Origin: Parus major | Lineage: Eukaryota; Chordata; Aves; Passeriformes; Paridae | Length of the DNA stretch: 64,000 nt | NCBI RefSeq assembly: GCF_001522545.3 | Contig: NC_031770.1 | Location: 2,802,619-2,866,618 of the forward strand | Direction of reading: 5' to 3' | Part shown: positions 1 to 12,772 of the stretch, piece after piece | Numbering within the stretch: the first letter of the stretch is position 1 | Layout of the letters: each line of letters begins with the position of its first letter | Position numbers and translations under genes: made by a program | Notes under the pieces: generated by a model | Told to the model about the DNA's origin: nothing | Seen by the model: the letters and a program-made list of their open reading frames with translations, nothing else | Database searches by the model: none

Positions 1-2340
1 CCCACCAGAGAGCCAGAGATGAGAATCCCACATGACAAAAAACAAGCAATAATTAAAAATCCCTATTTTGCCCAAAGAATTCCTTTGTTCGAGGTATGTA
101 AATGTCTTCGCCTGCGTGTAAGTTATTTCATTTTTGATAGTTCCTTAGCTCAGTAATGTGAGCTTGGGAATAGAGGAGTCTGAAAGGAGTGTTACTCTGA
201 AACAAAACACCTGTCTTTCAGTCAAGACTAAATTGACAAGCAACAATTTAGTTGTCTAAACTCAGAGCTTTCAGGATTTCAGACTACATAAATGTCAAGA
301 TGCCTAGGTAGGGCTCAAAGGTGAGCGACAGTGTAGGCAAATATACATTGGAACTTCAATTATCCAACCCCTGATCACTCTCAGTTACCTGAAGTTTAAA
401 CATGTCTGCTTTCACTCTGGTTCCTACGTTTTTCTGTAAAAACCCTTTGTACTGAGTCACCTGTCTTTGCCCGGTGGAGTCTGTAAAGTTTTAAGAGCTC
501 GTCTCCTGGGGAGCTTGGAGTGTCTGCCAGATCACAGCCCCTCTCTGATGGAGCCTGTAATTATTCCTTCATGTTACCTGGTGCATTTGGATTGAAGTAT
601 TAAAATCAATAAATTACGGTTTTCAGCTATGCTGTTCCAGCCACATTCCCCTTTTCCATAGGCTTGGTGTCACAGAAGCACCTTCCTCCTGACACAGAGT
701 GTACCTGCTTGGAAATACATTGAAACTTGGTTTGAAATTTTTAATGATTCCCTGTAGGGAGATTGTGTTCTCTGATGAGCAGGCAGAGGATGGGATGAAC
801 TTTGCTACTTAGCAATAGTAACCATTATTGCCAAATTCTTCCCTTCATTGACTGACATCCAAGAGCCAAATATGCCTTGATTTCCACAGTTTAGAAGGTT
901 ATAAAGCTGCTGAGATCCCAATCAAGACCCTCAGAGAAATTTTGCTTTACATTTTCTTGACTTCAACACTTTTTCTCAATACATCCCCAGTTACTTTTGA
1001 GGGGTTTGCTGTGATTCGAGAGGCAGCAGTTCACGTTGGCAGGTCCCTACACCAGCTACAGAATTAAAAAGTTTTGAGCTGGCAGAAAAGTATGTGAGAC
1101 CTCCTCACCTCCTTGTGCATCTTTATGTTTTCCAGCCTCATTTTCACCCTGTTCTTGCCTTACATTTTCCACTTTTAGTTTCTTTCAGTGCTTCCTAACA
1201 TCATCTGTTCTCTCTGAGGGGTGAAGGGAGTCCCTCTCCTTTTCTCCTTGCTCTCCAGCAGGAATTTTTATCTTTATCTTTCAAGGAAGGCATCTAAACC
1301 AGAGTAAGGAGAGGAGATTTTTGTTTCATCCCCCAAAGAGAATTTGAATAGGCCAGTGTGCTGGGCAGAGCCTTCTGGGAAATGAGGGATGGAATGCACT
1401 GGGCTGGGGTCCCTTTCCAGAGACGCATTCCATGGTGGCACTGGGGGATAAAAGCTGCTGTGCAAGTGCTGCCTCCTCTGCAGTGTGGGATTTTGGGGTA
1501 GGATGAGCTCCCTGAACAATAAACCAGCCCCCCTGAGGAAGAAAAAGGGGATTTCAGGCCAGGTCAGGCAACGTCTGCCTTCCCTTTAGCTGAAGGCAAA
1601 GAGCTTGATCCCAGCAGAACAAATGGCATAAGACATGGAGGATCCAGCATTGCACAGGAAAGTAAAATCCTGTTCTCCACTGAAAGCAGAGTTGCACAAC
1701 TGAACCAAAAGGCAAAATGCAATCCAGTCATCTGTTGCTTTGGGAATGGGAAGAAAACAAAATTAAATGGGGATATTAAATTGTAAGTTTTGTGGTTAAA
1801 GAGAAATCTCATTCGCCTGGCAGCAAACTAATATTGCCAAGAAAATACAGCAGCACAAGAACAGCAGAGAGTGCCCATTTCAGTATTTAGGAAGTTCTGG
1901 TGTCTTAGGTGTTTTATGGCCATCAAAAATTGAAATAAATTAAAGTTGCACTTCAATTGAATTACACAATGACATCAATTTAAACATTAGTAAACAGATG
2001 CAATTCTGTGCAATGCTTTAAATTTCGTTTTCTCACATATGCATTTAATTTAAATTTATTGAGATGGTTATTTATGTTAATAAAATAATTAAAAGCAGTT
2101 ATTTAAGACTAACTATGAAATAGCTGTGTAACTACCTATATTAATAAGACAGTTAGTTAAGGGATAATGTCTATTGCTTTATGGTGTAATTGCAATAAAC
2201 AGCTGCTGAGTTTGATTAAGAGCTGAAGTGGAGCTAAAGTGTTTGAGCAATCTCAAAAGCTATTTGTTGTAAGTGTACTACAAAGCAATAGCGATTATTC
2301 CTATTATACAAAAAGCCATACCATAAACATTAAAATATAG
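1..2340. other. Unique noncoding sequence with AT-rich block at 1920-2340
   Basis: No gene is supported here. Stops are frequent in all six frames and the longest open frames (about 80 codons, minus strand, 1274-1812) have no recognisable domain. From about 1920 to 2340 the sequence turns strongly AT-rich and is full of TAAT/ATTA core motifs, the half-sites bound by homeodomain proteins. That look is common in deeply conserved noncoding elements, but conservation cannot be seen from one sequence. Confidence 0.6.
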
Positions 2341-3036
2341 CACATGAGTAAGGTGCTTTTTCCTTGGGTTGTTCCAGCATCTCCAATGGGAATGGTGAGT
2401 CTGGGGAAGGAGAGCTGGGCTTTAGTGGAGAAGAGGCTTGGGAGGGGCAATAATTTTGTCAGTTTTGCTCATACCCAGGTTCAGCCCTGTGTGAGAAAAC
2501 CTGGGAGGGCACAGTCTGCGCTTGTGAGCTGAGTTTTTTCAGGGGTGCCATCATGTGAATGTCTCTGGCTGAATCCTTCTCCAATTTTATAGAGAAATTT
2601 CAACCATAACAACAGGTCTGACTTAAGAATTTCTTCAGCTTTTTGTTGGAGAATAAACAGGAGAACTGAGCATACAGTAAACCCCCTTCTGCAACTTGGA
2701 CCATGCGATGGCCACTGCCACTCCATCCCTCCATCACTGACACATGGAGCACCCAGTTCCCAGGAATATCCTGCTTTATGGCAGTGACACCTACCACAGA
2801 CCATTCATTTCAGTGGGATCAAGGAAGCAAATATTGCCATTTTTATTTAGAAATTCCATATTCTTCTGCTTCTGGACTTGTACATAAGAAATTTCCCCGC
2901 AAAATTTATGCTGTGTTAGTGTCCCACAAATTTCATAGCAAGTCAGGAAAAGAGGGGCTCAATTACTTAGAAGTAATCTTTTATTTCACCTTTTATTTAG
3001 TATTTGAGAGCACCTTTGAATGATGACCTCTGAGGA

Positions 3037-3072
3037 TGGGTAAGGGCTGTCAAATGGGTAAGGGCTGTGAAA
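3037..3072 (+). repeat. 18-bp direct tandem duplication (two copies)
   Basis: The unit TGGGTAAGGGCTGTCAAA at 3037-3054 is followed immediately by TGGGTAAGGGCTGTGAAA at 3055-3072, with one mismatch. This is a simple two-copy tandem duplication, probably from replication slippage. No functional meaning is implied. Confidence 0.95.
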
Positions 3073-6000
3073 CATTGCCAAGCAAAGTATAACCTTGCAT
3101 ATTTAGGGCTTTGTAATGAGCTGGACAAGTCCTAGAACAAGAGTTTGTGTGGTTGGGGGTAAGAACATGTCCTGGGTGTCCTACTTCAGGCCCTGAGCTC
3201 CTTTTGACATTGTTGGGAATCACTCAGGAAAGTCCTCACTTTTAGCCAAACCCAAGCATCCCTGGGAAAGGCAGATGGGTCCATCCCTGCTGTGAACCAA
3301 GCTCGGGGAATATCCAGGTCCATGTGATCAAAATCCACTGGCTCATTTGCATCAGGGCTGAAGGGTTTTCACATACAGATGTTAAAAGGTAAGAAAAGGA
3401 AGGTGTTGGCAGCACACTTACACTGGTTTCCTCCTGTGTAACAGAAAGAGATAAGGTCTCTCTGACCAACCAGTTGTGCATCAGGGTTTAAAATGCCGAC
3501 AAGAAAAGGTGGCTTGGCAAAGCCCGATGCACAACGATTAGTCCAAGTGCCAGTTCACTGCTGATCTGGTGTGGAATGGTTTTGCTCCTGGTCTTTTGAG
3601 AAAGCAGAGGTGTCTGGGCACTGAGGGGGTGTGTGTGCATTGCAGGCAGGCCGGGCAGAGTCACTGATCTGCCGCCAGGATCTTCCCAAATAACGCCTGT
3701 CAGGGCCTGGGATGAGCGCGGACCCGCTCGGCTCCAGCGGCTCCATCCTCGGGAGAAGCTTAGGCAATGCCAGAAAAGCCCACCCAGTGTACTCGCCTTG
3801 TTAAGCTGCTGGGGCTTGCAGGCCTTCCTAACTCTGCCCTGGGGAAAAACTGTGTAACAATGGATAAAAGACTTGGGCCTCCCAGCTTAGTTACAAAGGA
3901 TTCTCTTCACTCATCCTCTTAGTGAGAAATCCAGTTGAATGCTTTTTGAAATCTTTCAAATATTAAAAATAAAATAAATCTTCTTATTCTGTTTCCCGGC
4001 AAGATTCTTGACTGCAGTGCCATGTTGTCACACACTTCAGGTCCTTTAAAATGTCGAAAGGACCCCCCTCAGTGATGTGGCTGTAGCCAGGTACGCGGAG
4101 AAAAGGTTATTCAATTCTTTGTGTGCCTTCAGAAAGTTAAAGGAAAAAATCCAATGAGCCCTGAGAGGGGGAAGATGTAGTGGATATTAAAATAATTGGG
4201 TGTCAGGCTGCAGAAGGCTCACTGCTACTACCTGGCTTGGTTGGGAGCTGCCAGCTGGAAAATAGCTGGCTTGTGTTTATTTGTTTCAGCCAGCGAGAGG
4301 GAACTATTTCTGCTTCACCTGGGCACAGGAATCACTGCAGTTTGTTACTCTGAGCAGTTACTGCAGAAAACACTTGTCAAATCAGTTCTGAAAAGAGTCA
4401 AACACTCTTTTCAGCTGCCTGAGAAACTGGTTTGCCTTCCACTTCCTTCTCTGCTGAAGTGTTACCTGCTCCCTTCCCTTAGTGCCAATGTCAGCCTGGA
4501 GATGCGCCACTCCCTCTTGGCACGGGCTTTTCAGCCCAGAGGGGATGTGATATTCACCAAGCTGAGGCCACTTAAAACCTGGAAGAGCTGGGAAAATGAA
4601 AGCTGTCCATGTGGGCCGTCATCAAGGGAATCATCAAGTGACTGCTACTTGTGATCTTAGAAGTCAGTTTTGCTTGCACAGAAATCTTTGCCCACGCACA
4701 TTGTTGTCATCACTCTGTAAAGACAATTTCTTCACAGGAAGCTCTTGCAGGCAGTAGAGGTTTGTTCTCTCTGCCTTGCTGTCTCCTTCCCCTCACAAGG
4801 AGTTGTTGAATATTCAGCATCCCCTGATTTTAAACTCACTCTTTATAGTCTTTGGTGCCTCTCAGTCATTTCTGGTGTGTTCCTCTACCACCTCGAGTTA
4901 GAGCACATGGGAACCTGATTCTCTTAAAGGCACGGATTTTTTGCTAAAGTCTATGTTTAGGTTCACATGAAATCCACTTGCTTATTAGGTATTGGTTTGG
5001 GTTGGTTTTAGATTGGGGTTTGGGGTTTTTTGACATCTTGCTTATCTATGGATTTAATGTTGGTTCCATTAGTTAAGAGAATCAACAGCCACATTTCCTA
5101 TTATTCACATTATTATAGTGTATTCCAAGCCCTGTATATCCTGAAGCTTATTAAATAATTTTTTATCCTTTAAGAAATTCTCATTAATCTCTGACCAAGA
5201 AGAGCAATAATAAGTTAGTTAGTCATCATATATAAAAATCTGAATCATTTTTACAAGTATCTTTAATGGCTTCCTTTAATTACGTGTCCTCATAAAAACG
5301 CTACCCCTCTCGAACACAGCATCCTTTCATTCTTCAAGAGGATCTAATTTCTGAAACAACGGAAATTAAGGCACCGATGCTTTATTTGGGCAAATGAACA
5401 GCAAAGAACACAAGCTCTAGCAGAAGGTACAGGAATCATGTGTTCTATTACCTTGTCACTACCTTGATATTATTAGGAAGATTTTCCAAGTCAGCCCAGG
5501 GGAGTGCTGGGATCAGTGTAACATTGACAGCAAAGCGCTCCATGTGGACTGGGATGGGATTTTGGCAGCAGCCCAGGGGAAGGTGAGATGCCTTCCCTGC
5601 TGCTCCTGGCCTTGCCCCACATGTCCTTGCCTCAGGTTCTGTGGTGGTTCCGTGGTCACCAAGGGCAGGAACACCCTCCTGTCGCTCTGCTCCAAGAGTG
5701 CGGTGATTCCGTGTGCTCAGCAGCACCGAGGGGCGTTTTTAGGGTCGGAGAAAGTTATAGCCTCCTTGTTCTCTGATAAAATGCAGATCTTCAAGTGGGC
5801 AAAAACCTTCCCAGCAGGGCTGGGCGGGTGGGCAGGCCCAGCCCTTTCAGGGGCAGCTCAGGCTGCTGGGGGATTAACGTGGCTGGAAAGCCACAGCCGC
5901 GATCGTTGCGTCACCCGCTCCTTTTTCTTGCTCTTTGTTAATCTAAGTATGAGTTTGCCACCTTAAACCCACAATAAAAGGCAACATTCACTGCCCTGCC

Positions 6001-6239
6001 ACCAGAGCTGTGCTGGACAATGTTTTCAAACCTCTTTCAAAAGGCTTCTCCTCTGTGTTCATCCGTCTTTCTCTGAAGGCACCAGAGGCTCTGAGTAAGG
6101 GATAAAAAGGTCAAATGTAAAACAGAGGCCGCCTCTAACCCTTCATGGCCTCTTTAAACCCCTCCATAGTCCATAGGCTGAGAAGCACTGAAAAAGGAAG
6201 GATGGTACTGAAGCCTCTTCCTCCCCTGTTTTATTTCAG

Positions 6240-6322
6240 GTCAGGTAACCTTGCTCACTCTTGTGGAAAGCCTGAGGAGCTCCAGGAGGGATTTAAAGAA
6301 GAGATCTTCCTCTCCTGTTCAG
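6240..6322 (+). other. Weak candidate exon (splice-site pair around 83 bp)
   Basis: A pyrimidine-rich acceptor ending TTTTATTTCAG lies immediately before 6240, and a donor TTCAG|GTGAAT follows 6322. One frame is open across the whole interval, although a GTAA lies just inside the start. The encoded stretch is not recognisable. This could be an exon of an unknown transcript, but such pairs arise often by chance in tens of kilobases of noncoding DNA. Confidence 0.1.
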
Positions 6323-8100
6323 GTGAATAGTCATGAATTAGACTCTTGGGAGACTAAAGCAGTATAAATACATGAGGAAATCTTTTGATTACACGTAGTG
6401 TTAAAAAATGCTAAAAATACTTCTGCTACAGTTAGTGTTGCATTTTTATATATTTACTTATTTATCTTAATTTATGCATTTTTTTCCTCCTTCCCTGGGA
6501 AGTGAAGACTATCAACAGATAAGGGAGAGAATTTTGTGGTTTTGTATGCAGTATGAGTCCAGTACTTGGCCAAGACCCAGATCTATTGTGGCAAGAAAGT
6601 AATATCTGAACTAACTAGGGACTCAGACTCTCTGGCCAGCATCCAAGAAACATTAAAAAATGTAGTACTGCACATAACAAGTAGGAAGATGCATGCAAAT
6701 GTTGATGTCTTATTGGAAACTGTTAAGTTATTAATATGTTGGGTTTATAGACGTGCATTTGGATTTTAAAACTTGCTGCTGAAGTTCATGCCCTGAAATT
6801 ATCTGCTGAACTCTATGTCTGAAATAATATTTAAAGTAGTGTCACATTGGTGAGGTAGTCGTGGAGAAAATGACACATCTGGATCCCTGGAGTGTTTCTT
6901 TGGGGAGCACAGAGACTGTGGCAGGGGCTCAGTTCAGCTCTCAGGACAGTTTTTCTAAGCATTGGTCCCATTTTTTTCCTTCACGGTGTCTTCCCCCCAG
7001 GCAAGTCTTGACCTCATCACAGGGCAGGAGGGTTCACTCTCTGTTGGTTCATGTGAAAGGTGTGGGTCAAGAGCTTTGTGTGGTGCCCAGGGATGTCCTA
7101 GAGCCTTTTAAGAAGGAAATCCCAAGAGCATTAGGGGTTGGCTAATAGAGGATTTAGGATGACTTTGATTAATCTCATTCCTGCAGGGTGATGGGTATCC
7201 TGATGGGTGCAGGATACAGCTCATATCATCACACCTGTGGTTTTGGGGAAAGTGTTGAGTTTTTCCTGTAGGTCTGATTTGTCATCCAGCCCTGGTGGGA
7301 TATAAAATGTGATTCAGCTCTGATCTTGCAGACAGTCCCCAAAGTCAAGTGCCTGTGACTCCACAAAGCTGCTGCCTGGGAAAAATGGTGAGGAGAGATG
7401 CTGGAGCCTCTGTTCCCGGTGAATTCTGTGTGTATGCAGCTGCCATCTTGCTCTGTGTTAATGTCATACAGCTCATAATGCCAGCCCAGAATTGTTTATT
7501 GCCATTTATTGGCCTTGCCAACTTCCATGTAGATCCAAACATTCCTGAGTGTCTTTTGTGGCCTGCTCAGCAAGTTACTCACTGTAGCTGTGATCACGAG
7601 AGTGCAAGGAAGCCACAGAAACAGAGAGGCTGGAGAAGCAGAGAGCTCAGTTGGGGTGGCTCATGTGGAGCAGGCAGTGCTGTCCTGTGAGGCACGACAG
7701 GAAGCTGAAATGATCATTTCTTTCTACCACAGCAATAAGCAAACAGTTTCAGTGATTGCACTTTATTCACAACCATAACTGTCATCACTGACATTCACTG
7801 GAGGTGTCAAATCCCAAGGTTTTATGCTTTTACAGTAGTATTTTATTTCTTTCCCTCTAGAATTATTACTTTTTTAGTAGGGAATAGCTTAATGTTAGGG
7901 CTAAGAGGTGAATGGTAGGACTTGGTTTTAGATTTTTTTTTTACTTGACCTTCCTCACTCCCTATTCCCCTCTCATCCCAGAGCCTTGTTTGAGCTGGAG
8001 AACCAGTTTGATGGTTGTTGTTGTACCAAGTGAGCTCACTCCTACAGTATTTTGGTTTTTTCTAATCTCTCAACTCTTAATTGTTGCATGCAAATTGTTT

Positions 8101-8131
8101 AATAAATAATGTTGGACAGAAAAAAAAAAAA
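8101..8131 (+). other. AATAAA hexamer followed by A12 tract
   Basis: An AATAAA hexamer at 8101-8106 is followed 13 bases later by an uninterrupted run of twelve A (8120-8131). This is the arrangement left by a polyadenylated transcript that has been reverse-transcribed into the genome. It may equally be a chance A-run in AT-rich DNA. No coding remnant is recognised upstream. Retrocopies are rare in birds, so the chance explanation is favoured. Confidence 0.2.
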
Positions 8132-8980
8132 GAATAGATATTAATTAAGAAAAGGATTTAGGCTGACTCAGTCTCATACATGAGACAAAAGGTTAAGTAA
8201 ATGCCAAGGCTGCTATGCCTCTTCAAACAATGAATATTAGTTTTAGAATCATTAATGTCTGCTTAGAAAACAGAGTCATACTGGCGTCTTGTATGCCAAA
8301 ATAACCAAGGCCAGGGCTGTTTCTTTTCAATCTGAAGCTAAATTATTCTCCAATAGAGGGCTAAATATATGCAATTAACAGTGCTAGGTAGGACAACAGG
8401 GAATGGCACTTCTAATATGTAGCCAAATTGAGATCAAGTTTTTCTTTAAATCTGGTAACTTAGACATTTAATATGCACAACTGAGCTCTGCAAGAGAATT
8501 AGTGAAAAGAAGCAGATGATTAACTCCTTCCCTGCTTGTCAATGGAGACAGAATGATTAGCCTGCTGTTCACTCACTCTGGTCTTCTCAAGTTGCTGGAT
8601 CTAAAAAAACAAAGTGAGTTTTTTTTCCAAGTGCCTTCCATACATGAAGAGAGTTGTGTACCCTTTATTAGAAATGAAATTACCACTTCATATTTTTAAA
8701 GTAAATTTCATCCCAAGAGAGGCCAGTTTTGTGAGTTGAGCTTAGAATGAACCAAATGAGAGCTTAACTAAAACTGCATACTCTGGGTTGAAAGCTTAAG
8801 AAGCATATGTATTGAAAAATAAAAGCAAAATCCATTTTAAGCAAGTAGGTGACTCTCACTGGTACATAAACCAAAGAAAAGGTGATCATTAAAACTTCCC
8901 AGCACCCTCATGTGCAAAAAAATGCTCTGTACCAGACATGTTACTGAGCATGTTAGCATCACCCTTTAGTATGAGTGTAG
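8132..8980. other. Unique AT-rich noncoding sequence
   Basis: No open frame of note and no recognised repeat. The composition is AT-rich with scattered TTAATTAA-like motifs. Nothing else can be supported. Confidence 0.6.

Positions 8981-9027
<47 letters not shown>
8981..9027 (+). repeat. (ATA)n trinucleotide microsatellite
   Basis: A perfect ATA/AAT repeat of about 15.7 units (47 bp) with no interruption. Perfect arrays of this length are usually polymorphic between individuals. It lies in AT-rich unique sequence, with no coding region next to it. Confidence 0.98.
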
Positions 9028-9028
<1 letters not shown>

Positions 9029-12000
9029 TTTAGTTCTCAGTCAGAGATCTTCAAGAGGATGAATATGTTTCTTCCCAATTTACTCAGGGAAAGGGAAGTA
9101 AAAGATGGTGAAGTGACTTCTGTTTGTATCTAACCTAAGTCTGTGCTTCCTTGCTCTGGGTTCTGCTGAGCTGAAGCAAAAGGGCTTTTTCCATTCCATT
9201 TCTCCTGCTGAGGAGGCTCTCAGAGCACAGCTTTTGGTGGCAGTGCTGGCTCCTGCTGAAGTCAACAGCCACATGCAAATAGTCTCAGGTCTGAAAACAG
9301 GACACTTGAATAGCTCAAGTTTTGTTTCTAAGGCTGAAGTGCATTGCAGCTCTCATTTAACTGAGTAAATACCATTATGCTGAAGTCCTGAGCATTGTCA
9401 CCAACAGGAAGAGAGAGCTTTGCTCTAGGGCTTGTTTCAGGGACGGGTCTGTGTTGGAATGTGTTGTATTTACATTTAATATTTGTGCTGTGTCTAGGTC
9501 TCCCTCTCCACTTTCTGGTGCTTGCTGCTTTCAAGACTGAAGGAAACCTATCTGGAGATTGGGCCTGTTCAGGGGCCATGTGCCCAAGTCCAGTTCTGAG
9601 CCTTATACTTTCCTTTTAGGCTTTTCACATGCTATTAATAGGAAAAAACAAAAAAGCAGCCAAACACCAGATTGTTGCTTTTTGGTACTGAGCTCCTCTC
9701 CCGATAAGGGCTTTATTAGCTTGTGCTCAGGCTTGAGTCTGGATAAGAGATCCATAAGGGAGCTAACATATGGGATATTTTAACTCTCCATATTTAAATA
9801 ATCTTCATTAAGACCATTTGGAAAGAATCTGTGCATTTTCTACTTGTGAGTCTTTGTCTTTTCCTTTCGAGAATTTTATTTCTGGAGACTCTGGATGACT
9901 AAAATTGGCTCTCTCCTCCCCAGCTGGCCTGAGCACAAGTAGACTCCAGCAATCTGAAGGTCTTTTAACTGAGACCACCAGAGCAGTCCTGCAGGATCTG
10001 CTCAGGCTGAGGCCACCTAGGAACAGCTTCAATCTGGCTGCAGTGGCCTGTTTCACCACTGGGCAAATATTTGACTTTGAAAATGTTTAGCTTTCACTTA
10101 TTTCGTCATGAGTTCGTGCCAAAAGGCCAGGCATGATGGCCCTTATGTTTGCTAAAGGTCTGGCTCTGGCTGTGTGGTGTGGGAGGATCTCCTGTCATGC
10201 AAAACCTGAGGTCAGACTGTCCTTTTGCATTCCTCACTTGGGCAGTGCTGCCCTTGTAGCTGGCTCTGGGCTGGTGTGGCTGATGTCAAAGAGAAAATTT
10301 CTGGGCTGCTTCGTGTTCTGGAATTGTCCTTTATGGACAGACCTCTGTCCTGCCAGGTTCTACTCCTAGGCTCATTCTTCACTCATTGAATTCCCCTCTG
10401 GCAACACTGTGTGACCAACTTGGGGCAGGGAGACGGTCCCCAGATCCTCTCTGCTGAGGTCACCAAGCACAAAGCCAGGTGGGATTGGTGACTCTGCCAT
10501 AGGGGCAGGAGCTTCTGGCATATTTATGTGCATAAAGATGTGTGCCTCAAACCACCAGAGGAATTCTTAAAGGAGTAAAGGAGAAGGGAGCTGAGGCTGT
10601 GTTTGTGTAATTCTGCTTGTAGAGGTGTCAGAGCCAGCAGGGCAAGTTCAGGGAGGGCAGGCAGCCCTCAGCTCATGCTACCCCAGCTACAGCCAGGCCT
10701 GCATTGATCTTGGCAGCTGCTCCAATCCTCTCTTCCCTCCCTGCAGGCTGCTCCAGGCCTTTTCTCAGTGCCTTTGCAGCCGGCTCTGATCTGTGCTCCC
10801 TCAGCTCCTGCCAGTGCCTCCGAGCCTCTACCCCAGTCTGTCCCCAGTGCCGCTCGTGTCCCTGCACCCTCAGGATCCTCTGTGGCTCTGCTCCCCTGCC
10901 TCCCTGACCTCACCGAGCACCCTCAGGGCCCTCCCCTCATCTTTTACCTTTTCTTTCCTCATGCTCCCCCAGCTGAGCCCTGTCCCACTCCTGGTGTGAC
11001 AGGCGTGAGGGCATCCTGACCCCACTGCAGCCTGGGCAGGATCCCACCCTCACACCTCACAGGGCACAGGGGTGCCTGTGTTGTGCTTGGGCATTGCCCC
11101 CCAGAGCTCACCCCGCTGTGCAGCAGGACCCATCCCATCCATCAGCCCATCCCTGAGTGCTGACAGGCAGGACAAGGGCCAGCTCTGCTCCTGCAGCATT
11201 TAATCCCCAGCTCGAGTCACCAGGACACCGCAGACTGTTGGGTTCCGCTCGGGCATAATTCCATCATTACCATTGATTTGTTCGCCCGCGCTCCCCACGG
11301 TGCTTTTAATCAACTCTCCATCTTTGTGCCTTCACACCTTTACGCTTCCCATGATTGGCTCTGCTCCCTTCTGCCTCTGCAGTGAAATAGCACCATAGAA
11401 ATCCTCCTGCCTCCTACATACATTAACAATCCCATTTCTCCTCTCTCTGGTCCAGTGAAGGGATCTCCCTCACCACAAAGGCACCACTGTCTCTGCTAAG
11501 CGCACGGGGAATAGCTTCTATTCATTATTCCCAAAGTCCAGTACAATGGGTTATAATTAGTTACTGGCCTCTTTGATTTAGTCTACCTTCAAAGGCTCTT
11601 TTATAGTTTAAAAGTGAAGGCAGATGCTGACATTAATTTTGGCTGTCTCTCCATGGCATTGTGCAGACAAGATAAAACCAACATGCAGGTACAGGGATAA
11701 GTAACTCACTAGCCAAAAAAAAAGGGAAAAAAAGTAGCAAATAGGGCCATCATCACATTCATTTCATGAAAGTAGCATGGTGTTGGGGAGAACTCATTAG
11801 CCTTTTTGTTCTGCATTATCACCACCATTTATCAGCAGTTGTATCACATGTCACAGCCACTATCCTTTCTGGCATCCAGTGTGGGACCAAAGGGCTCCCG
11901 CAGAATGCCGAGTTCCAACGCCGGGGCTGTGCCGTGTGATGCACTAGGCACTCTATTAATTGTGGCAGATGGAATTTTTTCCAATATACTCCTAAAGGGA

Positions 12001-12642
12001 TACTCAATAAAGCAATGCAGTGTGATTTACCAACTCAAAGAAGCATGGACAAATAAAACCGCATCATGGGCCTGTCCTTCCCTCTAAACCTTCCTTCGCT
12101 GTTAGCTCTGAAAGTGTTGGGAGTTGTTTAGAAATGAAGCAAACATCCCAAACCCACAAGTGAAGAAAACCCAAACATTAGGCTAATCAGTCTTCACAAA
12201 GACAGGCTGCTTTCAGTGAAACTCTTCCATTGGTTATTGCCTGGTAAATCTTTAAAGAAATCTGCTGCTTCTTTAAGCTGTGACTCTGATCACTTTTGTG
12301 TACACACACACATACACAATTCTGCACTACAAAGCAGAGCTTGGGGAGTAGTTTTAGAACTCCTCCATGATCCTAGACCTTAAATCAGCTGGCAGTAATT
12401 GCTCACCTCTCCCATCAATGCAGAAATGTGTGGGAAGGGAGAAAGCTGCAGCCTTGTCCAAGATGCTGGAGTTGCAGTTGTCAGTTCAAACCAGTACTTT
12501 AAGAAAGTATCTCAGGTACAACAAAAGTGGTGCACGTTCACCACCCCATCTAAGAGGAGGGAAAACACCATCTTTAAATAATTTGGGCATCAGAGCAGGA
12601 TGTGCAGAGGCTGGTCCTGACCCCTTGGGAACATCAGCTAAC
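9028..12642. other. Unique noncoding sequence, GC-rich around 10.65-11.2 kb
   Basis: No gene is supported. Between about 10650 and 11200 the sequence is C/T-rich with many CTGCC and CCTCAG words. This leaves several overlapping open frames on both strands (for example 10668-10913 minus and 10768-11019 plus), a signature of composition, not of a coding region. At about 11230-11420 and 11870-12080 the texture is mixed, with several CpGs next to ATTAAT and ATTAC words. It resembles conserved noncoding elements, but that is an impression only. Confidence 0.55.
12302..12318 (+). repeat. Short (CA)n run
   Basis: A short AC dinucleotide run of about 5.5 units followed by an interrupted ATACACA. It is too short to be a strong microsatellite. 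Confidence 0.85.
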
Positions 12643-12772
12643 CCTGTGCCTCAGCTCTGGGAGCAGCAGCAATTCTTACCCCACAGGCAGACTGTGAGGA
12701 TTAATTGATATTTGCAAAGTGCTTTGAAGATGAAAAGTAGCGTGTTAAGTACTATAAAGTATTATTAATAGT
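12643..12772 (+). repeat. MIR-like ancient SINE, 3' part, plus orientation
   Basis: Several words occur in the order and spacing of the MIR/CORE-SINE family: CTGTGCCTCAG near 12644, TGTGAGGATTAATTGATAT near 12692, GCAAAGTGCTTTGAAGATGA near 12714, and the AT-rich tail ending AAAGTATTATTA. In MIR elements these correspond to the CTGTGCCTCAG segment, the TGTGAGGATTAAATGA segment, and the L2-related tail with AAAGTGCTTTGAGATC and a final TATTATTA. The middle part is badly eroded, as expected for a copy that predates the split of mammals and reptiles. An amniote-wide MIR subfamily is the best guess. The exact subfamily cannot be assigned by eye. Confidence 0.7.

Larger units (their letters stand above)
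2341..8100. other. Unique noncoding sequence, no gene recognised
   Basis: This stretch has no recognisable coding gene, RNA gene or interspersed repeat. A small CpG-richer patch lies at about 3640-3760. The longest open frame, 4196-4654 on the plus strand (152 codons), reads into ordinary intergenic composition at both ends, has no signal peptide or domain that I recognise, and has a length compatible with chance. It is not called as a gene. Confidence 0.6.

Noticed and set aside
4196..4654. 152-codon plus-strand frame
   Set aside because: No family resemblance; neighbouring DNA is ordinary noncoding sequence.
6851..6865. TGAGGTAGTCGTGG resembling the let-7 seed region
   Set aside because: Diverges from let-7 after nine bases and has no complementary arm for a hairpin.
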